Origin: Luscinia megarhynchos
Taxonomy: Eukaryota; Chordata; Aves; Passeriformes; Turdidae
DNA: 64,000 nt
NCBI GenBank assembly: GCA_034336665.1
Contig: JAPFBE010000002.1
Location: 35,257,406-35,321,405 of the forward strand
Reading direction: 5' to 3'
Within the stretch, counting starts at the first letter, position 1; the number at the start of each line of letters is the position of its first letter. Positions 45,601 through 60,284 of the stretch are shown piece by piece. The notes under the pieces are model-generated. The model worked only from the letters and a program-made list of their open reading frames with translations, did not search any database and was not told where the DNA came from. Both the position numbers and the translations under genes were made by a program.

Positions 45601-46841
45601 GAATTCTGTTATGAGTAATATTTGGCATAGGAATGAAACTACTACCATTTTCTGCCAGGTGCATTTCTACTTTGGATTTAACACAAGCAGATTTTTTTAA
45701 AGAGTGGCTTAACTAAGTCCTGAAAAGTTCACTGTTGAGTAAGGAGTCTAGAAGGGCAATATGCATCTAGCAATCATAGCATTTCTCAACTCAATGTCCT
45801 TAACATTTTTACAAAAATATCCAGTTTTGAGGTAGTCTTTTACACGACTCATGCTTCTCAATTTGTGTTCCCAAAGCCTCTTTGCATATGGTGACTTTCT
45901 TCAGGTTGTTCCAACAAGTTTTTATTTTTAACAGAAGAATAAGCATGGGTGAGTATGAAACACTTTTGTATTTCAAGGTATATACACTCACACACTTTGA
46001 GATCTGATGTAAAAGAAACATGTTCCAGTCCCATGAGGTGTCAATGACAGTGTTTATATTATATGGAAAAAAGATCCATGGCATTTTGCTACTGCTATCA
46101 GGGATTAGTACTGCAACAGAGCCTGTCTCAAAAATTCTCCTTGTCAAGGGGTTACCAATATTCTTTTAAGCTCTTCATGAATAGAAGTTGCTGCATAACA
46201 TGTTTGAATGTCTGTTTCTTAATTGTATTTGGTAGACTTTGTAAATAAATTTGTAAAGCATGAGGAGGACTCAGATAGATTTAAAAAAGTTTGCCAGACT
46301 AATTTAAGATTGACAGTTCCTCAGAGCTCTGATTAAGAAAGGTACTAGAAAATTTGAATGGTGAACACTGAATCTATCAGAAGTGATTGGTATTTCTTCT
46401 CCATTCTCAATATTTAATATTTACATTTCAGCATTACCTGAAGGCAAAGATCTAAAGATCCTGATCTAAAAAACCTGAGACACAATGGCAACAATGATAG
46501 GACGGTTTGGAAGTTTATACCTTTTCATATAATTCAGTGCTACTATGATTCAAGACCAGAACATACCCTAGAATCAGGTTTTTTTCATTCATTCTTTAAA
46601 GTACTTTTGCTTTGTTCAGATGAAATGAGGAAACAGTTACCAGTGCAAAAATCTGAATGTTTGCCTGATATTTTCCAGTGTTAAATGCTTAACTTCTAAT
46701 GATCTCAAATTTCTAATGATCTTAACTTCTAATGGTCTTAAGTGATGTCATCATTTGAGTCATCATTAAAAAAACAAAAGCCCCCTCCTCATCCTCCCCC
46801 CAAAAAATGGAACTGGCACTGCTATCAATCTTAAATTCCTT

Positions 46842-46877
46842 CAAAAACAAAAACAAAACAAAACAAAAAAACAAAAG
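46842..46877. repeat. AAAAC pentanucleotide repeat
   Basis: About 36 bases of CAAAAACAAAAACAAAACAA type sequence. It is a simple repeat with no associated element. Confidence 0.8.
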
Positions 46878-47585
46878 TAAAAAGAAAATAATTCAAACCG
46901 TTGTCATTTTCATGGTATAGGAGCATTTGTCCATGACATTACTGTTGGTAAATGTCAAATGTTGTTTATAGAACTACAAAAGCATTAGGATCCAGGAATG
47001 GGATCATCATACTTTGTAATATAAATTTTTAAAGGTTAATCTTCCATGATTAGCTCAGCTAAACAATGCTAAGCACACAGTAGACTGATTAATACAGCTC
47101 ACTATAAATGCCTTCATTTTGTTCTGAGCTTCCTAAATACTGATTAATTTGATTTCACAGTCAAAAAGTTTGCACATACATTGACATAGTTGAAAGGTTA
47201 TACATAGTTTTTCTAGTGTTATTCATCCAAAATAATGTAAAAAGAAAGTTAAATTTCAGTCTTAGCAATTTCAGTCTGTAACAATGAATTACAATCAATC
47301 AGTGAAGATGCTTTGCAAAGAAACAAAAGTGTGCTTTCTTGAGAGTCAAATTTAATTGCAATTCATTATTTAAATTCTCCTTTTTCTGCTATTCTTTTTT
47401 TGCCAACTTTTCAATCAACTTCTAAAATAATACTATATATCTTATTACTCCTTACGAGGTGACAGGACAAAATAATGTCACCTTTGCTATGAAAAATCTG
47501 TGGGAGGGAAAAAAACCAATATTTTCATTTAACAACAACCTAACTCTCACTCTTTACAGTGTCCTATAAATATCTTGAGATATAT

Positions 47586-47615
47586 CTAGATATAGATATA
47601 GATATAGATATAGGT

Positions 47616-47686
<71 letters not shown>
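47586..47686. repeat. Composite GATATA / GATA microsatellite
   Basis: The first 30 bases are GATATA hexamers (47589-47616), then a perfect TAGA (GATA) array of about 17 units runs from 47617 to 47686. Long perfect tetranucleotide arrays are highly polymorphic, so length will vary between individuals. Confidence 0.95.
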
Positions 47687-47689
<3 letters not shown>

Positions 47690-49110
47690 TGATTTGATTT
47701 CCAACTCTATCATGCTGATAATAGAGATCACCCTCAGATGGGAGCAAATTAATTTTTCAATTATTGAAATGCTCCGTTACATTGATAGTACAGAACAAAA
47801 AGAGGTCTTATGTGTATATGAGACTGTTTACTGAGTGACAGCTCATAAGGAAGCCAAAACATACATAATAGACTATTAATGCCTTTCTTGTTTTTATACG
47901 CCTTGAGCTTGAAAAAGAAGAGATAAGATTGCATCTGACAACTCACTGCTTAAAATAAACCATTTCATTCAAATTTTTGAAGCAGCAAATTCCTTATTAA
48001 AATTACTTGTATAACTATAACCTTTTAAACAATATGAAGTTTAGATTTTTAAGAAAAGTTATATATATTATATATAATGTCTTTGTATATAAAATTGGGA
48101 AGGAAGGAGATGATACCTTCTTTTGCTGCTTCTGATAGAAGATTATGTTCATTGCTGCTGATTGTCTTCAATACCAAATTATTTAAAAGACTCTTTAAAT
48201 CACTGGCAACTATAGATTAGAAAAAATTGATTCAAATTTTTTTGATCATCTACAATACACTTTAGTATCTATACATTAACCAGCAATGGGTCTGGTTTAA
48301 AAAATTCATCATAATAGAAAATAAATAATCCACACTTTATTAAAAATACATGCCAACATGTTTACTAAACCACTTTAATGTCTTTTCCTTTGGTGGTTTC
48401 GGGCACAAGATACATTCTTTTTGTTCATATATTTAATCTGCTTAATGGGGCTAAGTACTGAAAAAAAGACAGAGGAAAGTGGTTCCTGGTTGTTCCACCT
48501 ACTAATTGAAATCCTGTGTAAGAGAGAAGAGCTGTGACTCTGTTTTGCTACAACATCCAACAATGAAGATCCTTCACAGGGTCTAACAAAACAAATCGTT
48601 GCTATAAAAAATTACAGTGGTCATCCAGCTTTGCAGTAAGACGAAAAACAATGAAATTGAATGCAATTTCTTTAGTAAAATACAAAACTTTTTCTATTGC
48701 TCCACCCACAGATATGAAAGTCTTGTAATTAGGGCCTTGAACAGGGAAAGTGTTTGTCCACCTTTTGCAACTGCACAATGGCAACCCCAAAGAGACTCAG
48801 CTGTCTCCTTCTCACCATCTCTGTCCTACATATGGTTATTAATGAGGGCACTCGAAGATGAACATTTATCACAGAATAATAATTTTCTATGGTTACACTT
48901 TTTTTTATTATTTTTATCAGATTTTTTTTTTGGTCTCAGTTAACTTTATTTTAAAAAGTAAGGCAATGTTTGCATAATTCATAAGCATTGTATATAGTTT
49001 GTTGGAGTTTTATTTCTAAATAGTTCCCAGCATTAAATATAACAGAACAGGCTTTAAAAGTCTCCCCGTAGTATTCTAAAGCCATTTATGTGCCAGAACT
49101 ACTTGCATTA

Positions 49111-49198
49111 ATGGGGGGGGGGGCGGACGACTGACCAAAAAAACCCCAAAACAAACAAACAAACAAAAAAATCAAAACAAAAACACAAACAAAACCCC
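49111..49198. repeat. Poly-G run and CAAA-rich stretch
   Basis: A run of 11 G near 49113-49123 and, after a short spacer, an A/C-only stretch with CAAACAAACAAACAAA units up to about 49198. This is simple sequence only. Confidence 0.75.
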
Positions 49199-51014
49199 TC
49201 CTCATATGGAGTTTCTTCTAATCAGGAATGAAAATGCTGAGGAAAGGAGGTGACCAGAAGAAAGCTCTTGGATTGATTCCAGTGATAGTGATCTGAGCCT
49301 TACCTTTAACCTTTCCAGTGTACTTCCTGGACTTAGCAAGGGAGTAAATTTTGGAAGAACTTACGATGCTCATGCAGCAGCAGAAATAATGATCAACAAT
49401 AGCCTCCACAGATGGATCTGGAGAACACTATTTGACCTGAAGTTTACATCCCAGCTTTATTTCTTTCGTTTTAGAAAGGTGTGTCACCATTGAAATAGAA
49501 TATAGGCAAACAGAAAGAAGCCAAATGATACATTGTGCCAAAATCCCTCAGTCAAAAACTATTAAATGTGAATTATCAAGTATATCTAATATTAAACCAC
49601 ACTCATTAATTAGATACTTTAAAGAATCCCTGATTTATAGTCAGGAAATAAAAGGACACATCTGGGAATTATGCTCTGTTATGCATTTTATTTCAAAAAA
49701 TAGCGAGCTTAGAGTTGTTTGCAAAATTAAAGGCTATTTACTATGGTTATTGATAGAGGCAAACAGTATAGATGTTTAAGATATCTGTCATGAAAATGTC
49801 CATAGAAGACACAGAATTAGAGAGACAGACCTGCTAATGGTAACACAGTTCCTTTTCTCAGCAGATGGAGGAAGCAGATGGAAGACCTGTGTTTCCTTCA
49901 CACTTCTCATACTGATCAGCAATAATGGCAATTCTATTTTGGAAATATGTATGCAGTGTTTTTTTTTTTTTTTTTTCTTATTAGCGTCACGTTTTTTCAT
50001 CAGACTAGGCTTTTGGTAGTCCTTGTAAATATGGAACACAGAAAAAAGCCACAGCAGTTGTATGGAAGTATGTGGGCCTTCAAGTATATTCACTGGGCAA
50101 ATACAATCAGGTTTTCCTTAGGAAAAGAAAGACACAATATTATACTGTAAGATGAATTATTTATATACAAGTCATATTTGAGACAGTGTTCAGAAAGATT
50201 TGCCTTTACATATGCAAAAAAAAAAAAAAAAATGGAGGATCAACTTAAAACATTCCTGTTCCAAAATTCTAAAATATTCTATTTGTCCCTCCTTTTCTCG
50301 TGGATAGCTCTATTGTATTCAGTATTCTGTTTCAACAATTTAAGATATTAAGCTGCACAGCCTTGCTGAAGAGGATGAGAAGTACTTGTAAGATGTTTCA
50401 CCAGGTCATCTTTGAAGGCTCTGACTGCCCAGCTGTAAAATGGCAACAAACAAGTGGAGCAGCAGAAATGTTGTAAAACAATCATAGCTGTCAAGGGGGG
50501 ATTTCAAAAGAACACCATTCAGGAAGGTGACACAAGATTGCTAATGAACCAGCATACAAAGCTCCTAACACTGGAATAATTTGTTTCTGTGCAAACTGTA
50601 GATATTGCAGAGAAAGACAAATGTGCTCAATGTGTCAGAATCAATGAAAACACCATTGTAGTGGTTAATGGGCAAACAAGTAGAAAATATATTATGACAT
50701 ATATGAAACCAGCTACATAATAAACTCTGAAAGTAATAAAATGATATGACATATGTTTGTGTTGTATGCTGCTGAAGAAAACTACCTGCAGGTTTAAACT
50801 CATTATTCCTGACAACACTGATACCAGTGAATGTGGCAGTGGGATAAAGATCTAACTCAAAATGAAGCTGTGATGGCTGAAACCACTGTATCCTAAGAAA
50901 TAACTATATGAGTACTAAAGGTAAATAGCAAAATTCTAAGTGAAACTGGACACTGAAGATAACAATAAAACCTAAAGGAGTTTTTGAAAAGGCTCATGTG
51001 GGTTGTGTAGCAAG

Positions 51015-51572
51015 CAGGACTGAGGAATACTTCATCCCCTTGTACTTGGCACTGGTGATGCTGCACCTCCAATCTCTGTGTTCAGTTTTGGGCCCCTGAC
51101 TACAAGAAAGTCATCAAGGTGCTGGAACACGTGCAGGGAAGGGAGATGAAGCTGGTGAAGGGTCTGGAGCACAAGTGTGATGAGGAGCAGCTGAAAGAGT
51201 GGGGGTTTAGCCTGGATAAAATGAGGCTTGGGAAGGATCTGATTGCTCTCTACAAGTACCTGAAAGGAGGCTGCAGCAAAGTGGGGGGTCAGTCTCTTCT
51301 ACTCAGTTACAAGCAAGAAGATGAGAGGGAATTACTTCAATTTGTGCTGGAGGAAGTTTAGTTTAGATATTAGGAAAAATTATCTCACCGAAAGGATTGT
51401 CAAACACTGGAACAAGTTGCACAGAGAAGTGGTTTAGTCACCATCCCTAGAGGTATTTAAAAGATATTTAGATAGGATATTATTTAGTAGGGGATTTGAC
51501 TTGTTAGGTTAATGGTTAGACTCGATGGTCTTAGATCCTTTCCAAATTAAATTATTCTATGACTCTGTGAAT
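51015..51572 (+). mobile_element. CR1 LINE, 3' portion (forward orientation)
   Basis: The best-preserved transposable element in the window, about 555 bp. It follows the CR1 consensus from CCCCTTGTACTTGGCACTGG through TTCAGTTTTGGGCCCC, GTGAAGGGTCTGGAGCACAA, GATATTAGGAAAAATTATCT and GAGGTATTTAAAAGATATTT to GACTCGATGGTCTTAGATCC and the terminal TTCTATGACTCTGTGA. It is 5'-truncated. An open frame of 80 codons (51119-51361) lies wholly inside it; this is the usual chance frame of the CR1 3' region, not a host gene. Confidence 0.95.
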
Positions 51573-54500
51573 ATGAATCTTCCTGTTTAAAAGGTAAAGA
51601 TAACAAACACCTACTGCTGGTGAGGAATGAAATAACCGTTAGACATATAATTCCATGTACAAATTATTCTAGGAGAATAGTTCTGTTTATCTCTGAGAAA
51701 CATATAGATATGGCTAGCACTGAAGGCTGGATAGTGAATAAGGTGGCCTTCATTACATTCTGCAAAAATGGACAGTGCAGAGATTTCAGTGATTTTTCTG
51801 ACTGGAAACACAGGAAGGACCATGGCAATTGCTAAGACTGAAATGCTGTCTATTCCTTTTCAAACTACTTTTTAAACTACTCTTCCAACGAAGTCTCGTT
51901 TCAAAATTTTCTAAATTTTTACACTATAGTTCCTATTTAGTTTTGAAAAAACAGCAAAAAACAATATGCTTTTTCATAGCCTTCTCTGTAAGTTTTTAAG
52001 CATCAAAAGGAAAGACACTGGTGCTTTATGATCAATTTACTGCCAGCAATTCTTAGTGGAAAGAAAGGTAGATGTGGTAGTTACTTCAATATATCACAAG
52101 TAGAGCATTAGTACTATCTCTTTAAGACAGAATAACTGAGACTCTTATTTTAAAATTCCTAAGATGTTGTCATGAAGTTGATTGACAATATTATTTTGCT
52201 CTGGTTGGAAGTACAATCAGATAATTGTCACATGCCAAGAAAACATGTCAACTTAGCCTGAGATATTGGGCCATTCTGCTGACTACATAGAATCCTATTT
52301 AGGAGAAACATACCTTGCATTGGTTTTTAAACTTCTATCCCCATTAAACAGCATGTCTTTTGGGAGAGTCTAGCCTTAATCCTAATGCAGTTACAACAAC
52401 AGTTCATTTGAGCAAGAGTGAATGGGACATGTATGAAAATGAAGGAGTATAATAAGTAATAGATAAAAGTTAAACACAAGAAGATTGGCATAAAATTTAC
52501 CATCACTAGCTGATGTCTTTCTACCATGATCTACCATAGAAGCATGTTTTTGCCTTTTCCTGTCTTGTCCCCTTAATTTTCTGGTTTCTTCTCATTCATC
52601 TATTGTAAAGGAATGTATAAATATGATGTGCTCAATTATTAATCATGTATCATTCAAGCCTGGCAAGCAGCTTCAGAAATAAAAATGCAGAGAAGACTTA
52701 AAATTATATCCCACTTCAGGAATTTTACCTAAAAATAGCTGGTTCCTATATGAGCCACATCCTGTTGATTTTTATCACAGAAGTACCAGGCTGGAATTCT
52801 AATATTCATAAACTGTAAGACATGTTCTCTTAAAAGGAAACAAAAAAAAAATTTATAAGTCAAGCTAACTCAATCCAAACTCAGGTGCTTTTCTCTGCTG
52901 CAGTGGTACAAAGAACCCTCACAGAAGGAGAAAAAATGAAAAGTAAGGAGTGGCCAGGGGAAATCATTGGGTACTGACTGTAACTCTCTCATACACACAC
53001 ACTTCCCCAACTTTGCATGGTGCATTACCTCACTGTAGGGACTGACTGTAACCTATGGCAATAACAAGGAGGAAATAGGAATTAGGAGTAAAGTTTAGTG
53101 TGGAAAAAAGTGGAGGAAGGGTGTTTTCTCTAAGTATGTAAATCTTTGGTTTACTGTCCTTCTCCTTCCAATACCCAGATAAGTAATTTCATATTTATTT
53201 TCATTGAAAATAAATTTATTAATCTCAAAGAAAGCTGTTTTGCTGACAATGATAATTAGTAAATGATTTTCCTGACTTCATATTGATCCAAAATGCTTCC
53301 CATTCCTGTGTTTTTTTGTCTTCCCCTGTCCTACTGAGGAGCAGGAGTGAGAGAGTAGCTGAGTGTGAGATTGCCTACAAGCTGGGACCAGCATATCATA
53401 CCTTTCTTTTTTCTGGAAGAGTGAAAAAAGAAAAGAAAAAAATTAAAATCCCATATATGCTTAGTTGCAGAATTCATAGGATGATGTGTCTGACTTCTCT
53501 TTAATTTCAACAAATCCTTTCTGGTTGTTTCTAATGTTCTGGAGTGGAAAGTTGGACCTCAGAGGCAAGTGATGCATGTATAAGACACTTCATAAACTGT
53601 GTCTCACTGCCTAGTTCATTCTAGGAAAGTATCAGAATTGTTTCAGAGGTTCTGGAATTTGCATTCAAATGCAATCTCAGATTGAGTTAATTCCGTTCTG
53701 TCAGCAGCAAGACAGACAACCTCCTTCTTCATCAGTGTCAGAGGTTTAGAGCACCCAGCTCTAGACTGTGCAAAGAGATGATGTCTCAGGTCCTGGGTTC
53801 TTGTTTCCTTACATTCAGATACAACAGCTTGAGGGGGAAAAGATAGTTCTTTTCATCCTGCTACAACATCTCTATAATTTCTCAGGAGAGTTGCTGGTGT
53901 TAAAATATACAAGGTTGAATTTTGGAAGGTGTAGAATGAAGGTTAGTTAACAAACTGGTCATCTGTGGAACTAAGCCTTCATAATGAATCACCACAGAAG
54001 CAAACTAACAATGTCTATCCAGATGTCCTTGCCATGTGTTTGCCATGGGTGACTACCTCGAGTTTTTTTAGCCTTGATCATTGCCTGCTGATAAACTTGA
54101 TTGTTCTTTTCAGCTTCCTTCTCTGCATTGCTTTCCTTCTGCTTGATTTGTTGCTGGATCCTCTGAATGCTTGTTTATTCATGCATTTATTTTTCATTGC
54201 AGTTCTTTATGTCTCTTGTAGGAAGGAAGACAAGAAAAAGGGAAGAAGAAGATTTGATGTGTCTCTTGACTAGAAGTATTTGTCCCCAGATGGAAATGAG
54301 TAAGGTTCTTTGCATGGGTAGCTGGAGATAGAAAGCAGTCAGTGCCAGATCAGAAAGACAAATAAAGGCTATTTTTCTTTAGAACACTGTCTTTTAAAAA
54401 TGAGAGAGTAGCAGTATTAAAGAAACTTCTCAAGGACTAAGAATTGGTGAGCAGGGAGCTCCAAAGCCTGATAGAGGCTGGAGCTTTTTATCAATAAGAC

Positions 54501-57500
54501 CAGCTTATCAATATAAAGCAATACCTTAATTAGATTTCATGAGAAGAAGAAATATATGAGAAAGAAGAATTATATTTCTAGTCTTTAAAATAATAGTTAC
54601 TAAACCCCCCAAAAAAATCACTTGTCAAAAGGGCCTTCAGAAGAAATAGGAAACTGAATATATTTAGAATTTGATCTTGAAACACAAATTCTCATGTCTT
54701 TGAATGACTACTTCTGGTGCAGTTTTCCCTGAGCTGCCTAAGGGACTTAAGCCAGCATAAAAGTTTTTAGCTGGTAGGAGGTTTTTCAGTGTCAGATTCT
54801 TCTCTTAGAATTTGTTCTAATTCTGATTTCGTAGTGACAAATGTATTATATTGTAAATTGCCTCCCATACTGCTGTAACAGGAGGTTCAACTTTTCTTCA
54901 GAGTCATTCTGACCAGTGATAAAGATGGTCTTAAATAGCATAGAAGGGAATCACTAAAACAGCCTCAGACCAACAAGGAGGAAAATGTATGAAAAGAAGG
55001 AATTGAGACTGGATAAACGGAAAAAAAACTGACTGGTCTGCAGTGAAGAGACAAAAAGCAGAAAATAGGGAAAAATTCTGATAACAAAAAACCTATTACA
55101 AATGGTTTAGAAGAGCAGAAATATAAAACACAAACTATTCCAGTTTATCTGACAAGAAATTTGATTAGCTCAATAACTAACTGCCTCTGTCATGAACCCT
55201 GTTCTGTGGCACTTGTTAAACTATATAACATCAAAGGAAAAGACAGAAAGAGAAAGCACTCTTCATGACTTGCTCAATTCTGCATGGTAAAGGAACAAAA
55301 ATTATCACATAAAACTCTACATACAACCAATAAAATCAACAGAAGTATATTGATCCAGCTAAATCTCTGTGGATATGTCACATCTCTCTCCAATTATTCT
55401 ATTTGGTGAATGCTAAATTGGTAATCACAGTATAATCAATTAATTATGCTTTAAGTTTTCCCACGTATTAGTAAACTTTAGCACTTTATACAGTTTTTAT
55501 TTCATTAGAAAAAGTCTCAGGCATTTCTGTATACTGACTTGCCATTTTTCCTTGTGGAAAAGAAAAGATGAAAGGAGAAAAGATAGAGGATAATAAACTA
55601 CAAGAGGCATAAAGTAAGATGGGCAGAAATTGTTCATTTTCTTTTCCAGTGCAGGAAAGAGGTGTCAAATTGAGCTGGTAGTGATACATTTCAAGACAGA
55701 AAAAAGTAGGTGCAAAAGACCTTGTAAAAGCTAATGTGGATTCAAGAAGTTCATGTAGGTTGGTTGATTTGGAGTCTGAAAAGGTTTATGGAAAAGAAAT
55801 TCATGGTGGCATGCAAATTAATAGGACCACATAGGCTCAGGAGACTTTCAATGTGAAAATAGCTGGAGCGTGAAATTAGCATTACACAGAAGTGTCATTT
55901 TATAACCTTGTCCTGCTCTTCCTCTTCTAAGCCATTCACTTGTGGATGTTGAGGGATACAGAATACAACTCGGCCTTTGGCTTGAGCCACTACAGCTGTT
56001 AAAAGTGCATCAGGCTCTATAACTGCTGTCACTCATCCATGTCTCCATCTGAAACTGTAAATCCCTCTTCAGATCTATTTGACTCCATGAATGTCATATA
56101 ATCTAAACTAATATAATCTAAAAACTAATCTATGAATTCTTAAAACCTTTTAAATAACCTGCAAGCTTTATTTATATTCCTACTGATTTCTTAAGGGATA
56201 TTTATTTCTTTGTCTATCACATTTTGTGTGTATTATCCACAACCTCTATTGTGACCGTATTTTCTCCCTTTGTTTCTTCTGACAAAGTTTTCCACTTCTA
56301 TTTTTCTTACCATTCCCAGTTTTTAAGAGTTCATGATCTTTATGCATTGGGTTTTACAACTGAGCTGAAATAACACTCTGTTCTGTTTGTTTTTTTTCTT
56401 CTACCTGTAAGCTGAAAATTGGCAGCACTTTTCCCATCAGGTGTCACTTTAATTTATGAAGCTTTTCTTGGATTCAGATTCTTTTTAATCCTGTCTCCTG
56501 CATTATTTAGAATAAATTTTAGATAGGTAACTAAGAGGAGAATCTTGTCAGTCTCTGAAAAGTAGAATGTAGAGAAATATTTTAAAGATTTGATGGCCCC
56601 TGGAAAATTCTGCCAGTAAAATTTTAAAAATAGAGTTTTATCTCAATTTTAAAACAAAATTTTTATTTCCATAGTTTTATCTCGCAACAAGAAGCAGTCT
56701 GCTATACTTGGCTTGTTTAGACAATATATCCTTGGTCAAGAATTTATCTCTTGCTGGGCATACATGTCAAGCTATCTGTCTTGCCAGACTCTTATGCAGT
56801 CCTAATGTACTTTATAAATTCTACATCAGAATCACTTTACCCTACACTGAATTTTATTCACATCTCAACTGAAACATAACTGTCTAGAAACATTCTGCAA
56901 CACCTTCACAGCAGAAGAGATCAACACATTAAGGTGAAAATGCAAGGATTAATTTTCAAATATACACAAATAAAGTAGCTAAATTAGTGTAATGATCAGT
57001 ATACTACCTTTACACTTAAGGACGGCACCAAGAAAAGAATTATTAATCTATGATAGCCAGAAGTCTTATATCACTTGATATTTTACTTTTATCACTTAAT
57101 ATTTAGTAAAGTCATTTTTAAGATGAAATATTTACCACTCATTTATAAGATATCATACTTTTTTCCTTCTTCCATGTTAGAGAATTACTATGGTATTAAG
57201 ATACTGCCTTATGGTAACTCTAAAAACACTTACTCAATCTGGTAGCAGTGCTACTGCACCAGCTCCAAAACAAACCCAATTTTCAACATAAAGCATTGGA
57301 GGGGCAGGTAGGACTTGTTTCCACCAGTGTCTCTCGAATTCTAAGATCAAAATGAGAGTATATTTCTCTAATATTAAATTAGTAAATAACCTGTAACCTT
57401 GCTTTATACAGCAACAACATCCTTTTCACTGGCAGCAACCAACTGCATATATTATAGAAACTTGAGAGTTGCCTACTTCCTTGCTTACTTCTAAATGTTG

Positions 57501-57949
57501 AAGAATCCAAATCAAGTTGTTATACCAGCATACTTTTAATAAAAATCAATTAAATTTACCACATGGAAAACCAGCTATAACAATTTGCTCCTCCATCTTA
57601 AAAACAGACAAACTTTTGCATAAAATAAAATATTGGAGTATTTATTAAAACTATTCAGCATATCAGTAAAAAAAACCTACTTCAAGAATCACCATCCTGA
57701 AATATTACAATCAGCACAATTTATTTTTACTTCTTAATTTGTGCAATACTATAGCATGTTGCCATTGACTGCTCTAAATGTTTTTTTCTTACTGTAGCTA
57801 TGTACATATATATCAAGACTAGAAGTGGTTCCATGAAAAGAGCGTGCACTGTACAATGAAGGCTTCTCTAAGTAATTATTTACCTGCAGAACTTGTATAG
57901 TTCAAAACCCATTTTCCACAGTATCCTTTTGTTTACCACTGATTTACTG

Positions 57950-58105
57950 AATGTGACCAGAGAGTCTCTTTCATCAGAGGTTTTAAGACATAGATTAGAC
58001 AGAGTTATCAGAAATTTTGTTGTACAATTTGTCCTTTATGGGAGCAGCGAAATGAACTTGGCGGCTCTCAAGGTCCCAACATCCTACTTGCTAGGCTTTT
58101 ACAAG
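57950..58105 (+). mobile_element. Ancient CR1-type LINE 3' end (forward orientation)
   Basis: TTTCATCAGAGGTTTTAAGA, then CATAGATTAGACAGAGTTAT and, after diverged sequence, GGCGGCTCTCAAGGTCCCAA match in order the 3' part of an old amniote CR1 ('GGAGGTTTTTAAGA...GGTTAGACA...GACCTCTCAAGGTCCCTTCC'). It is highly diverged and older than the copy at 51 kb. Boundaries are approximate. Confidence 0.65.
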
Positions 58106-60261
58106 ATTTAGCTACAAACTCCAAAGTGAGAAAAGACACTGACAATTTTTAAACATGAACAAATGCCTTGTCATATCAACAACAGCTCTTTCGATAAGTT
58201 CCAAACCATATAGGGTTAAGCGACACAACATTGATAATTTTAATCCATGTTTTTACAGTTGATAATATCTTTTATTATTAGAGGATAAGTTGACAAAGAT
58301 ATGATTTAATAGATATTGCAAATACATTTGAAAGTGTGTTTGAAGTCACACTACAATACAATAAAAGTATCAGACAGGAATGTGTATTCTAAGCTGTGAA
58401 ATATGTTTTGAACATTATGTTTATAGCCCAGAGAGTAACTCAGTGATTTGTAGAAGGGTAGACATCTGGATCATTATGGTATCTGTATGAACAAAAAAAT
58501 AGAGATGATTTCACAGTCATTTTTGACCTCTCTGAATAATTTCAATCTGACTATGCAAAAACTCGTCCCCAAGCAGACAACAGCATTGTACCCATGCCAA
58601 TTATTGTAGGCAGTCAGTGTATGGCTGCTGAATAAGTGATTCAGTCCTTACAGAATTGGTATTTAGATCTGGCATCTGTTTTTCTTGGCTTTTTTCACTG
58701 CTGATTCTGCCAGCTTCTTAATCTGAGTCCCTTGCTTTCTCTTATATGCATAGACATTTTTCCATTGCCTCTAAATTTTCTGCAGCAGGCAACAAGTTGA
58801 CCTGTCTTCTTTTCTGTGATCCTGTTTTGTTCAGACACAGTGTGCAACACTTTCTATAATCCTATTAAGGGTATTGCAACCTTTAGCACGTTGTTTGATT
58901 TTGGTTCCCCTCCCCATTGCTCCATACACAAAGGACTGTGAGACAAAATGAAGAAAGATCTGAATCCACCACAAAAGGTAGAATACTTGAGGTAGCAATA
59001 GGAATTTTTCCCTCTCAAGTACATATTCCTTAAACATAACAGAAAAAAAAGTGCTAGGACACCACAAAAGATATTCAAAACCTGAAGTTTCAAAACCAGA
59101 AACGCTGCAGAGGAATCAAAAGTCTTGCTGTTAACAGATTTCTATCAGGGTTTTCACAGGCATTTCATCACTTCCTTCTCTTTAATTTAGAGGCAGTAAA
59201 GGCCATTTCATCTCTGTATATCCTGAGAACCTTAACAGCTATCAAATTGCCTGAACATTTACAGGCAATGTCAAATCTAGCCATGGTACAGAACAATACG
59301 AGGCAAAACAGTGTGTAGTGTACATATTATATAGGGTAACTCAATAGAGTGCAATACTGCTTAAAACTGCCTGGGATCCTCTGTTAACCCACCTGTATTC
59401 AGGCACAGCAGTTTAAAATGAAAATACATTGATAGTGGCCAAGGTCAGAGACAAAATGCAGTACTAAAAATCCCTCAGCCATCACCCTGAAGGGCATTTT
59501 TAATGTTAATACAGAAATCTAATTAGGCAGCCTGGCTAAAAAAAAGTCCCACTTGAAGGTCATTAAATTGAATAGATTCCAGCTACCATGTGGAACAGCA
59601 CTAATCATATGGAACTATATTCACTGTTCACTTTAGCATTACCAAACAAAATATTTGCATGCAATGTAAATAGAAAGACAAGATACTGCAATATTAGGTC
59701 CTTGGAAATGGAAAACAGAAAAACAGTTGGTAATGATAGCCAATATGACCAGCATTTCCTATACAGATGTACATGCAGGTGGCTCACAGACACGAGTAAA
59801 TGAGCTCAGAGCACATTTTTGGGAGGGGTTTTGAAGATGGTTGAAAGACTACTTCCCATGATAATGAGAGGATGGAAAAGAATTTCTGTAGAGGCATCTG
59901 TTTTGCAAGGATCTTATGCAATATTTATTCCAATGCTATGGATCTCTTGCTGTCACCCCAGTGGCAACAAAAAGGCACTTGGAAAAAGTAGAATCTTAAA
60001 ATAGTAAGGGAGGTAGTTCTACAGAAATATTTTATTACTACATATTTGGCATTGTTTCATGAAAGGTCACAAAGCCCTTGAAAATATGCTCAAGTTTCTG
60101 TGAATCTTTCATTAATGTTAGAGCAAAAATTAAAGAAAACGATGACCTTTCTGATTCTAACAGAGACTTCAGAAAATTACCTCCTCATTTCAGTGTATGC
60201 TTGCCTCCTGGACTTTTATTAAAAAATCAACAACAAAAAAAACTCAAACAAACGCACACAC

Positions 60262-60284
60262 AAAAAAAAAAAAAAAAAAAAAAA
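60262..60284. repeat. Run of 23 A in an A-rich stretch
   Basis: Twenty-three consecutive A, inside about 100 bases of almost only A and C (60228-60330). It produces lysine-rich chance frames. I see no retrotransposed sequence next to it that would make it a poly(A) tail. Confidence 0.85.

Noticed and set aside
51119..51361. 80-codon open frame
   Set aside because: Lies wholly within the CR1 3' region; a chance frame found in many CR1 copies.
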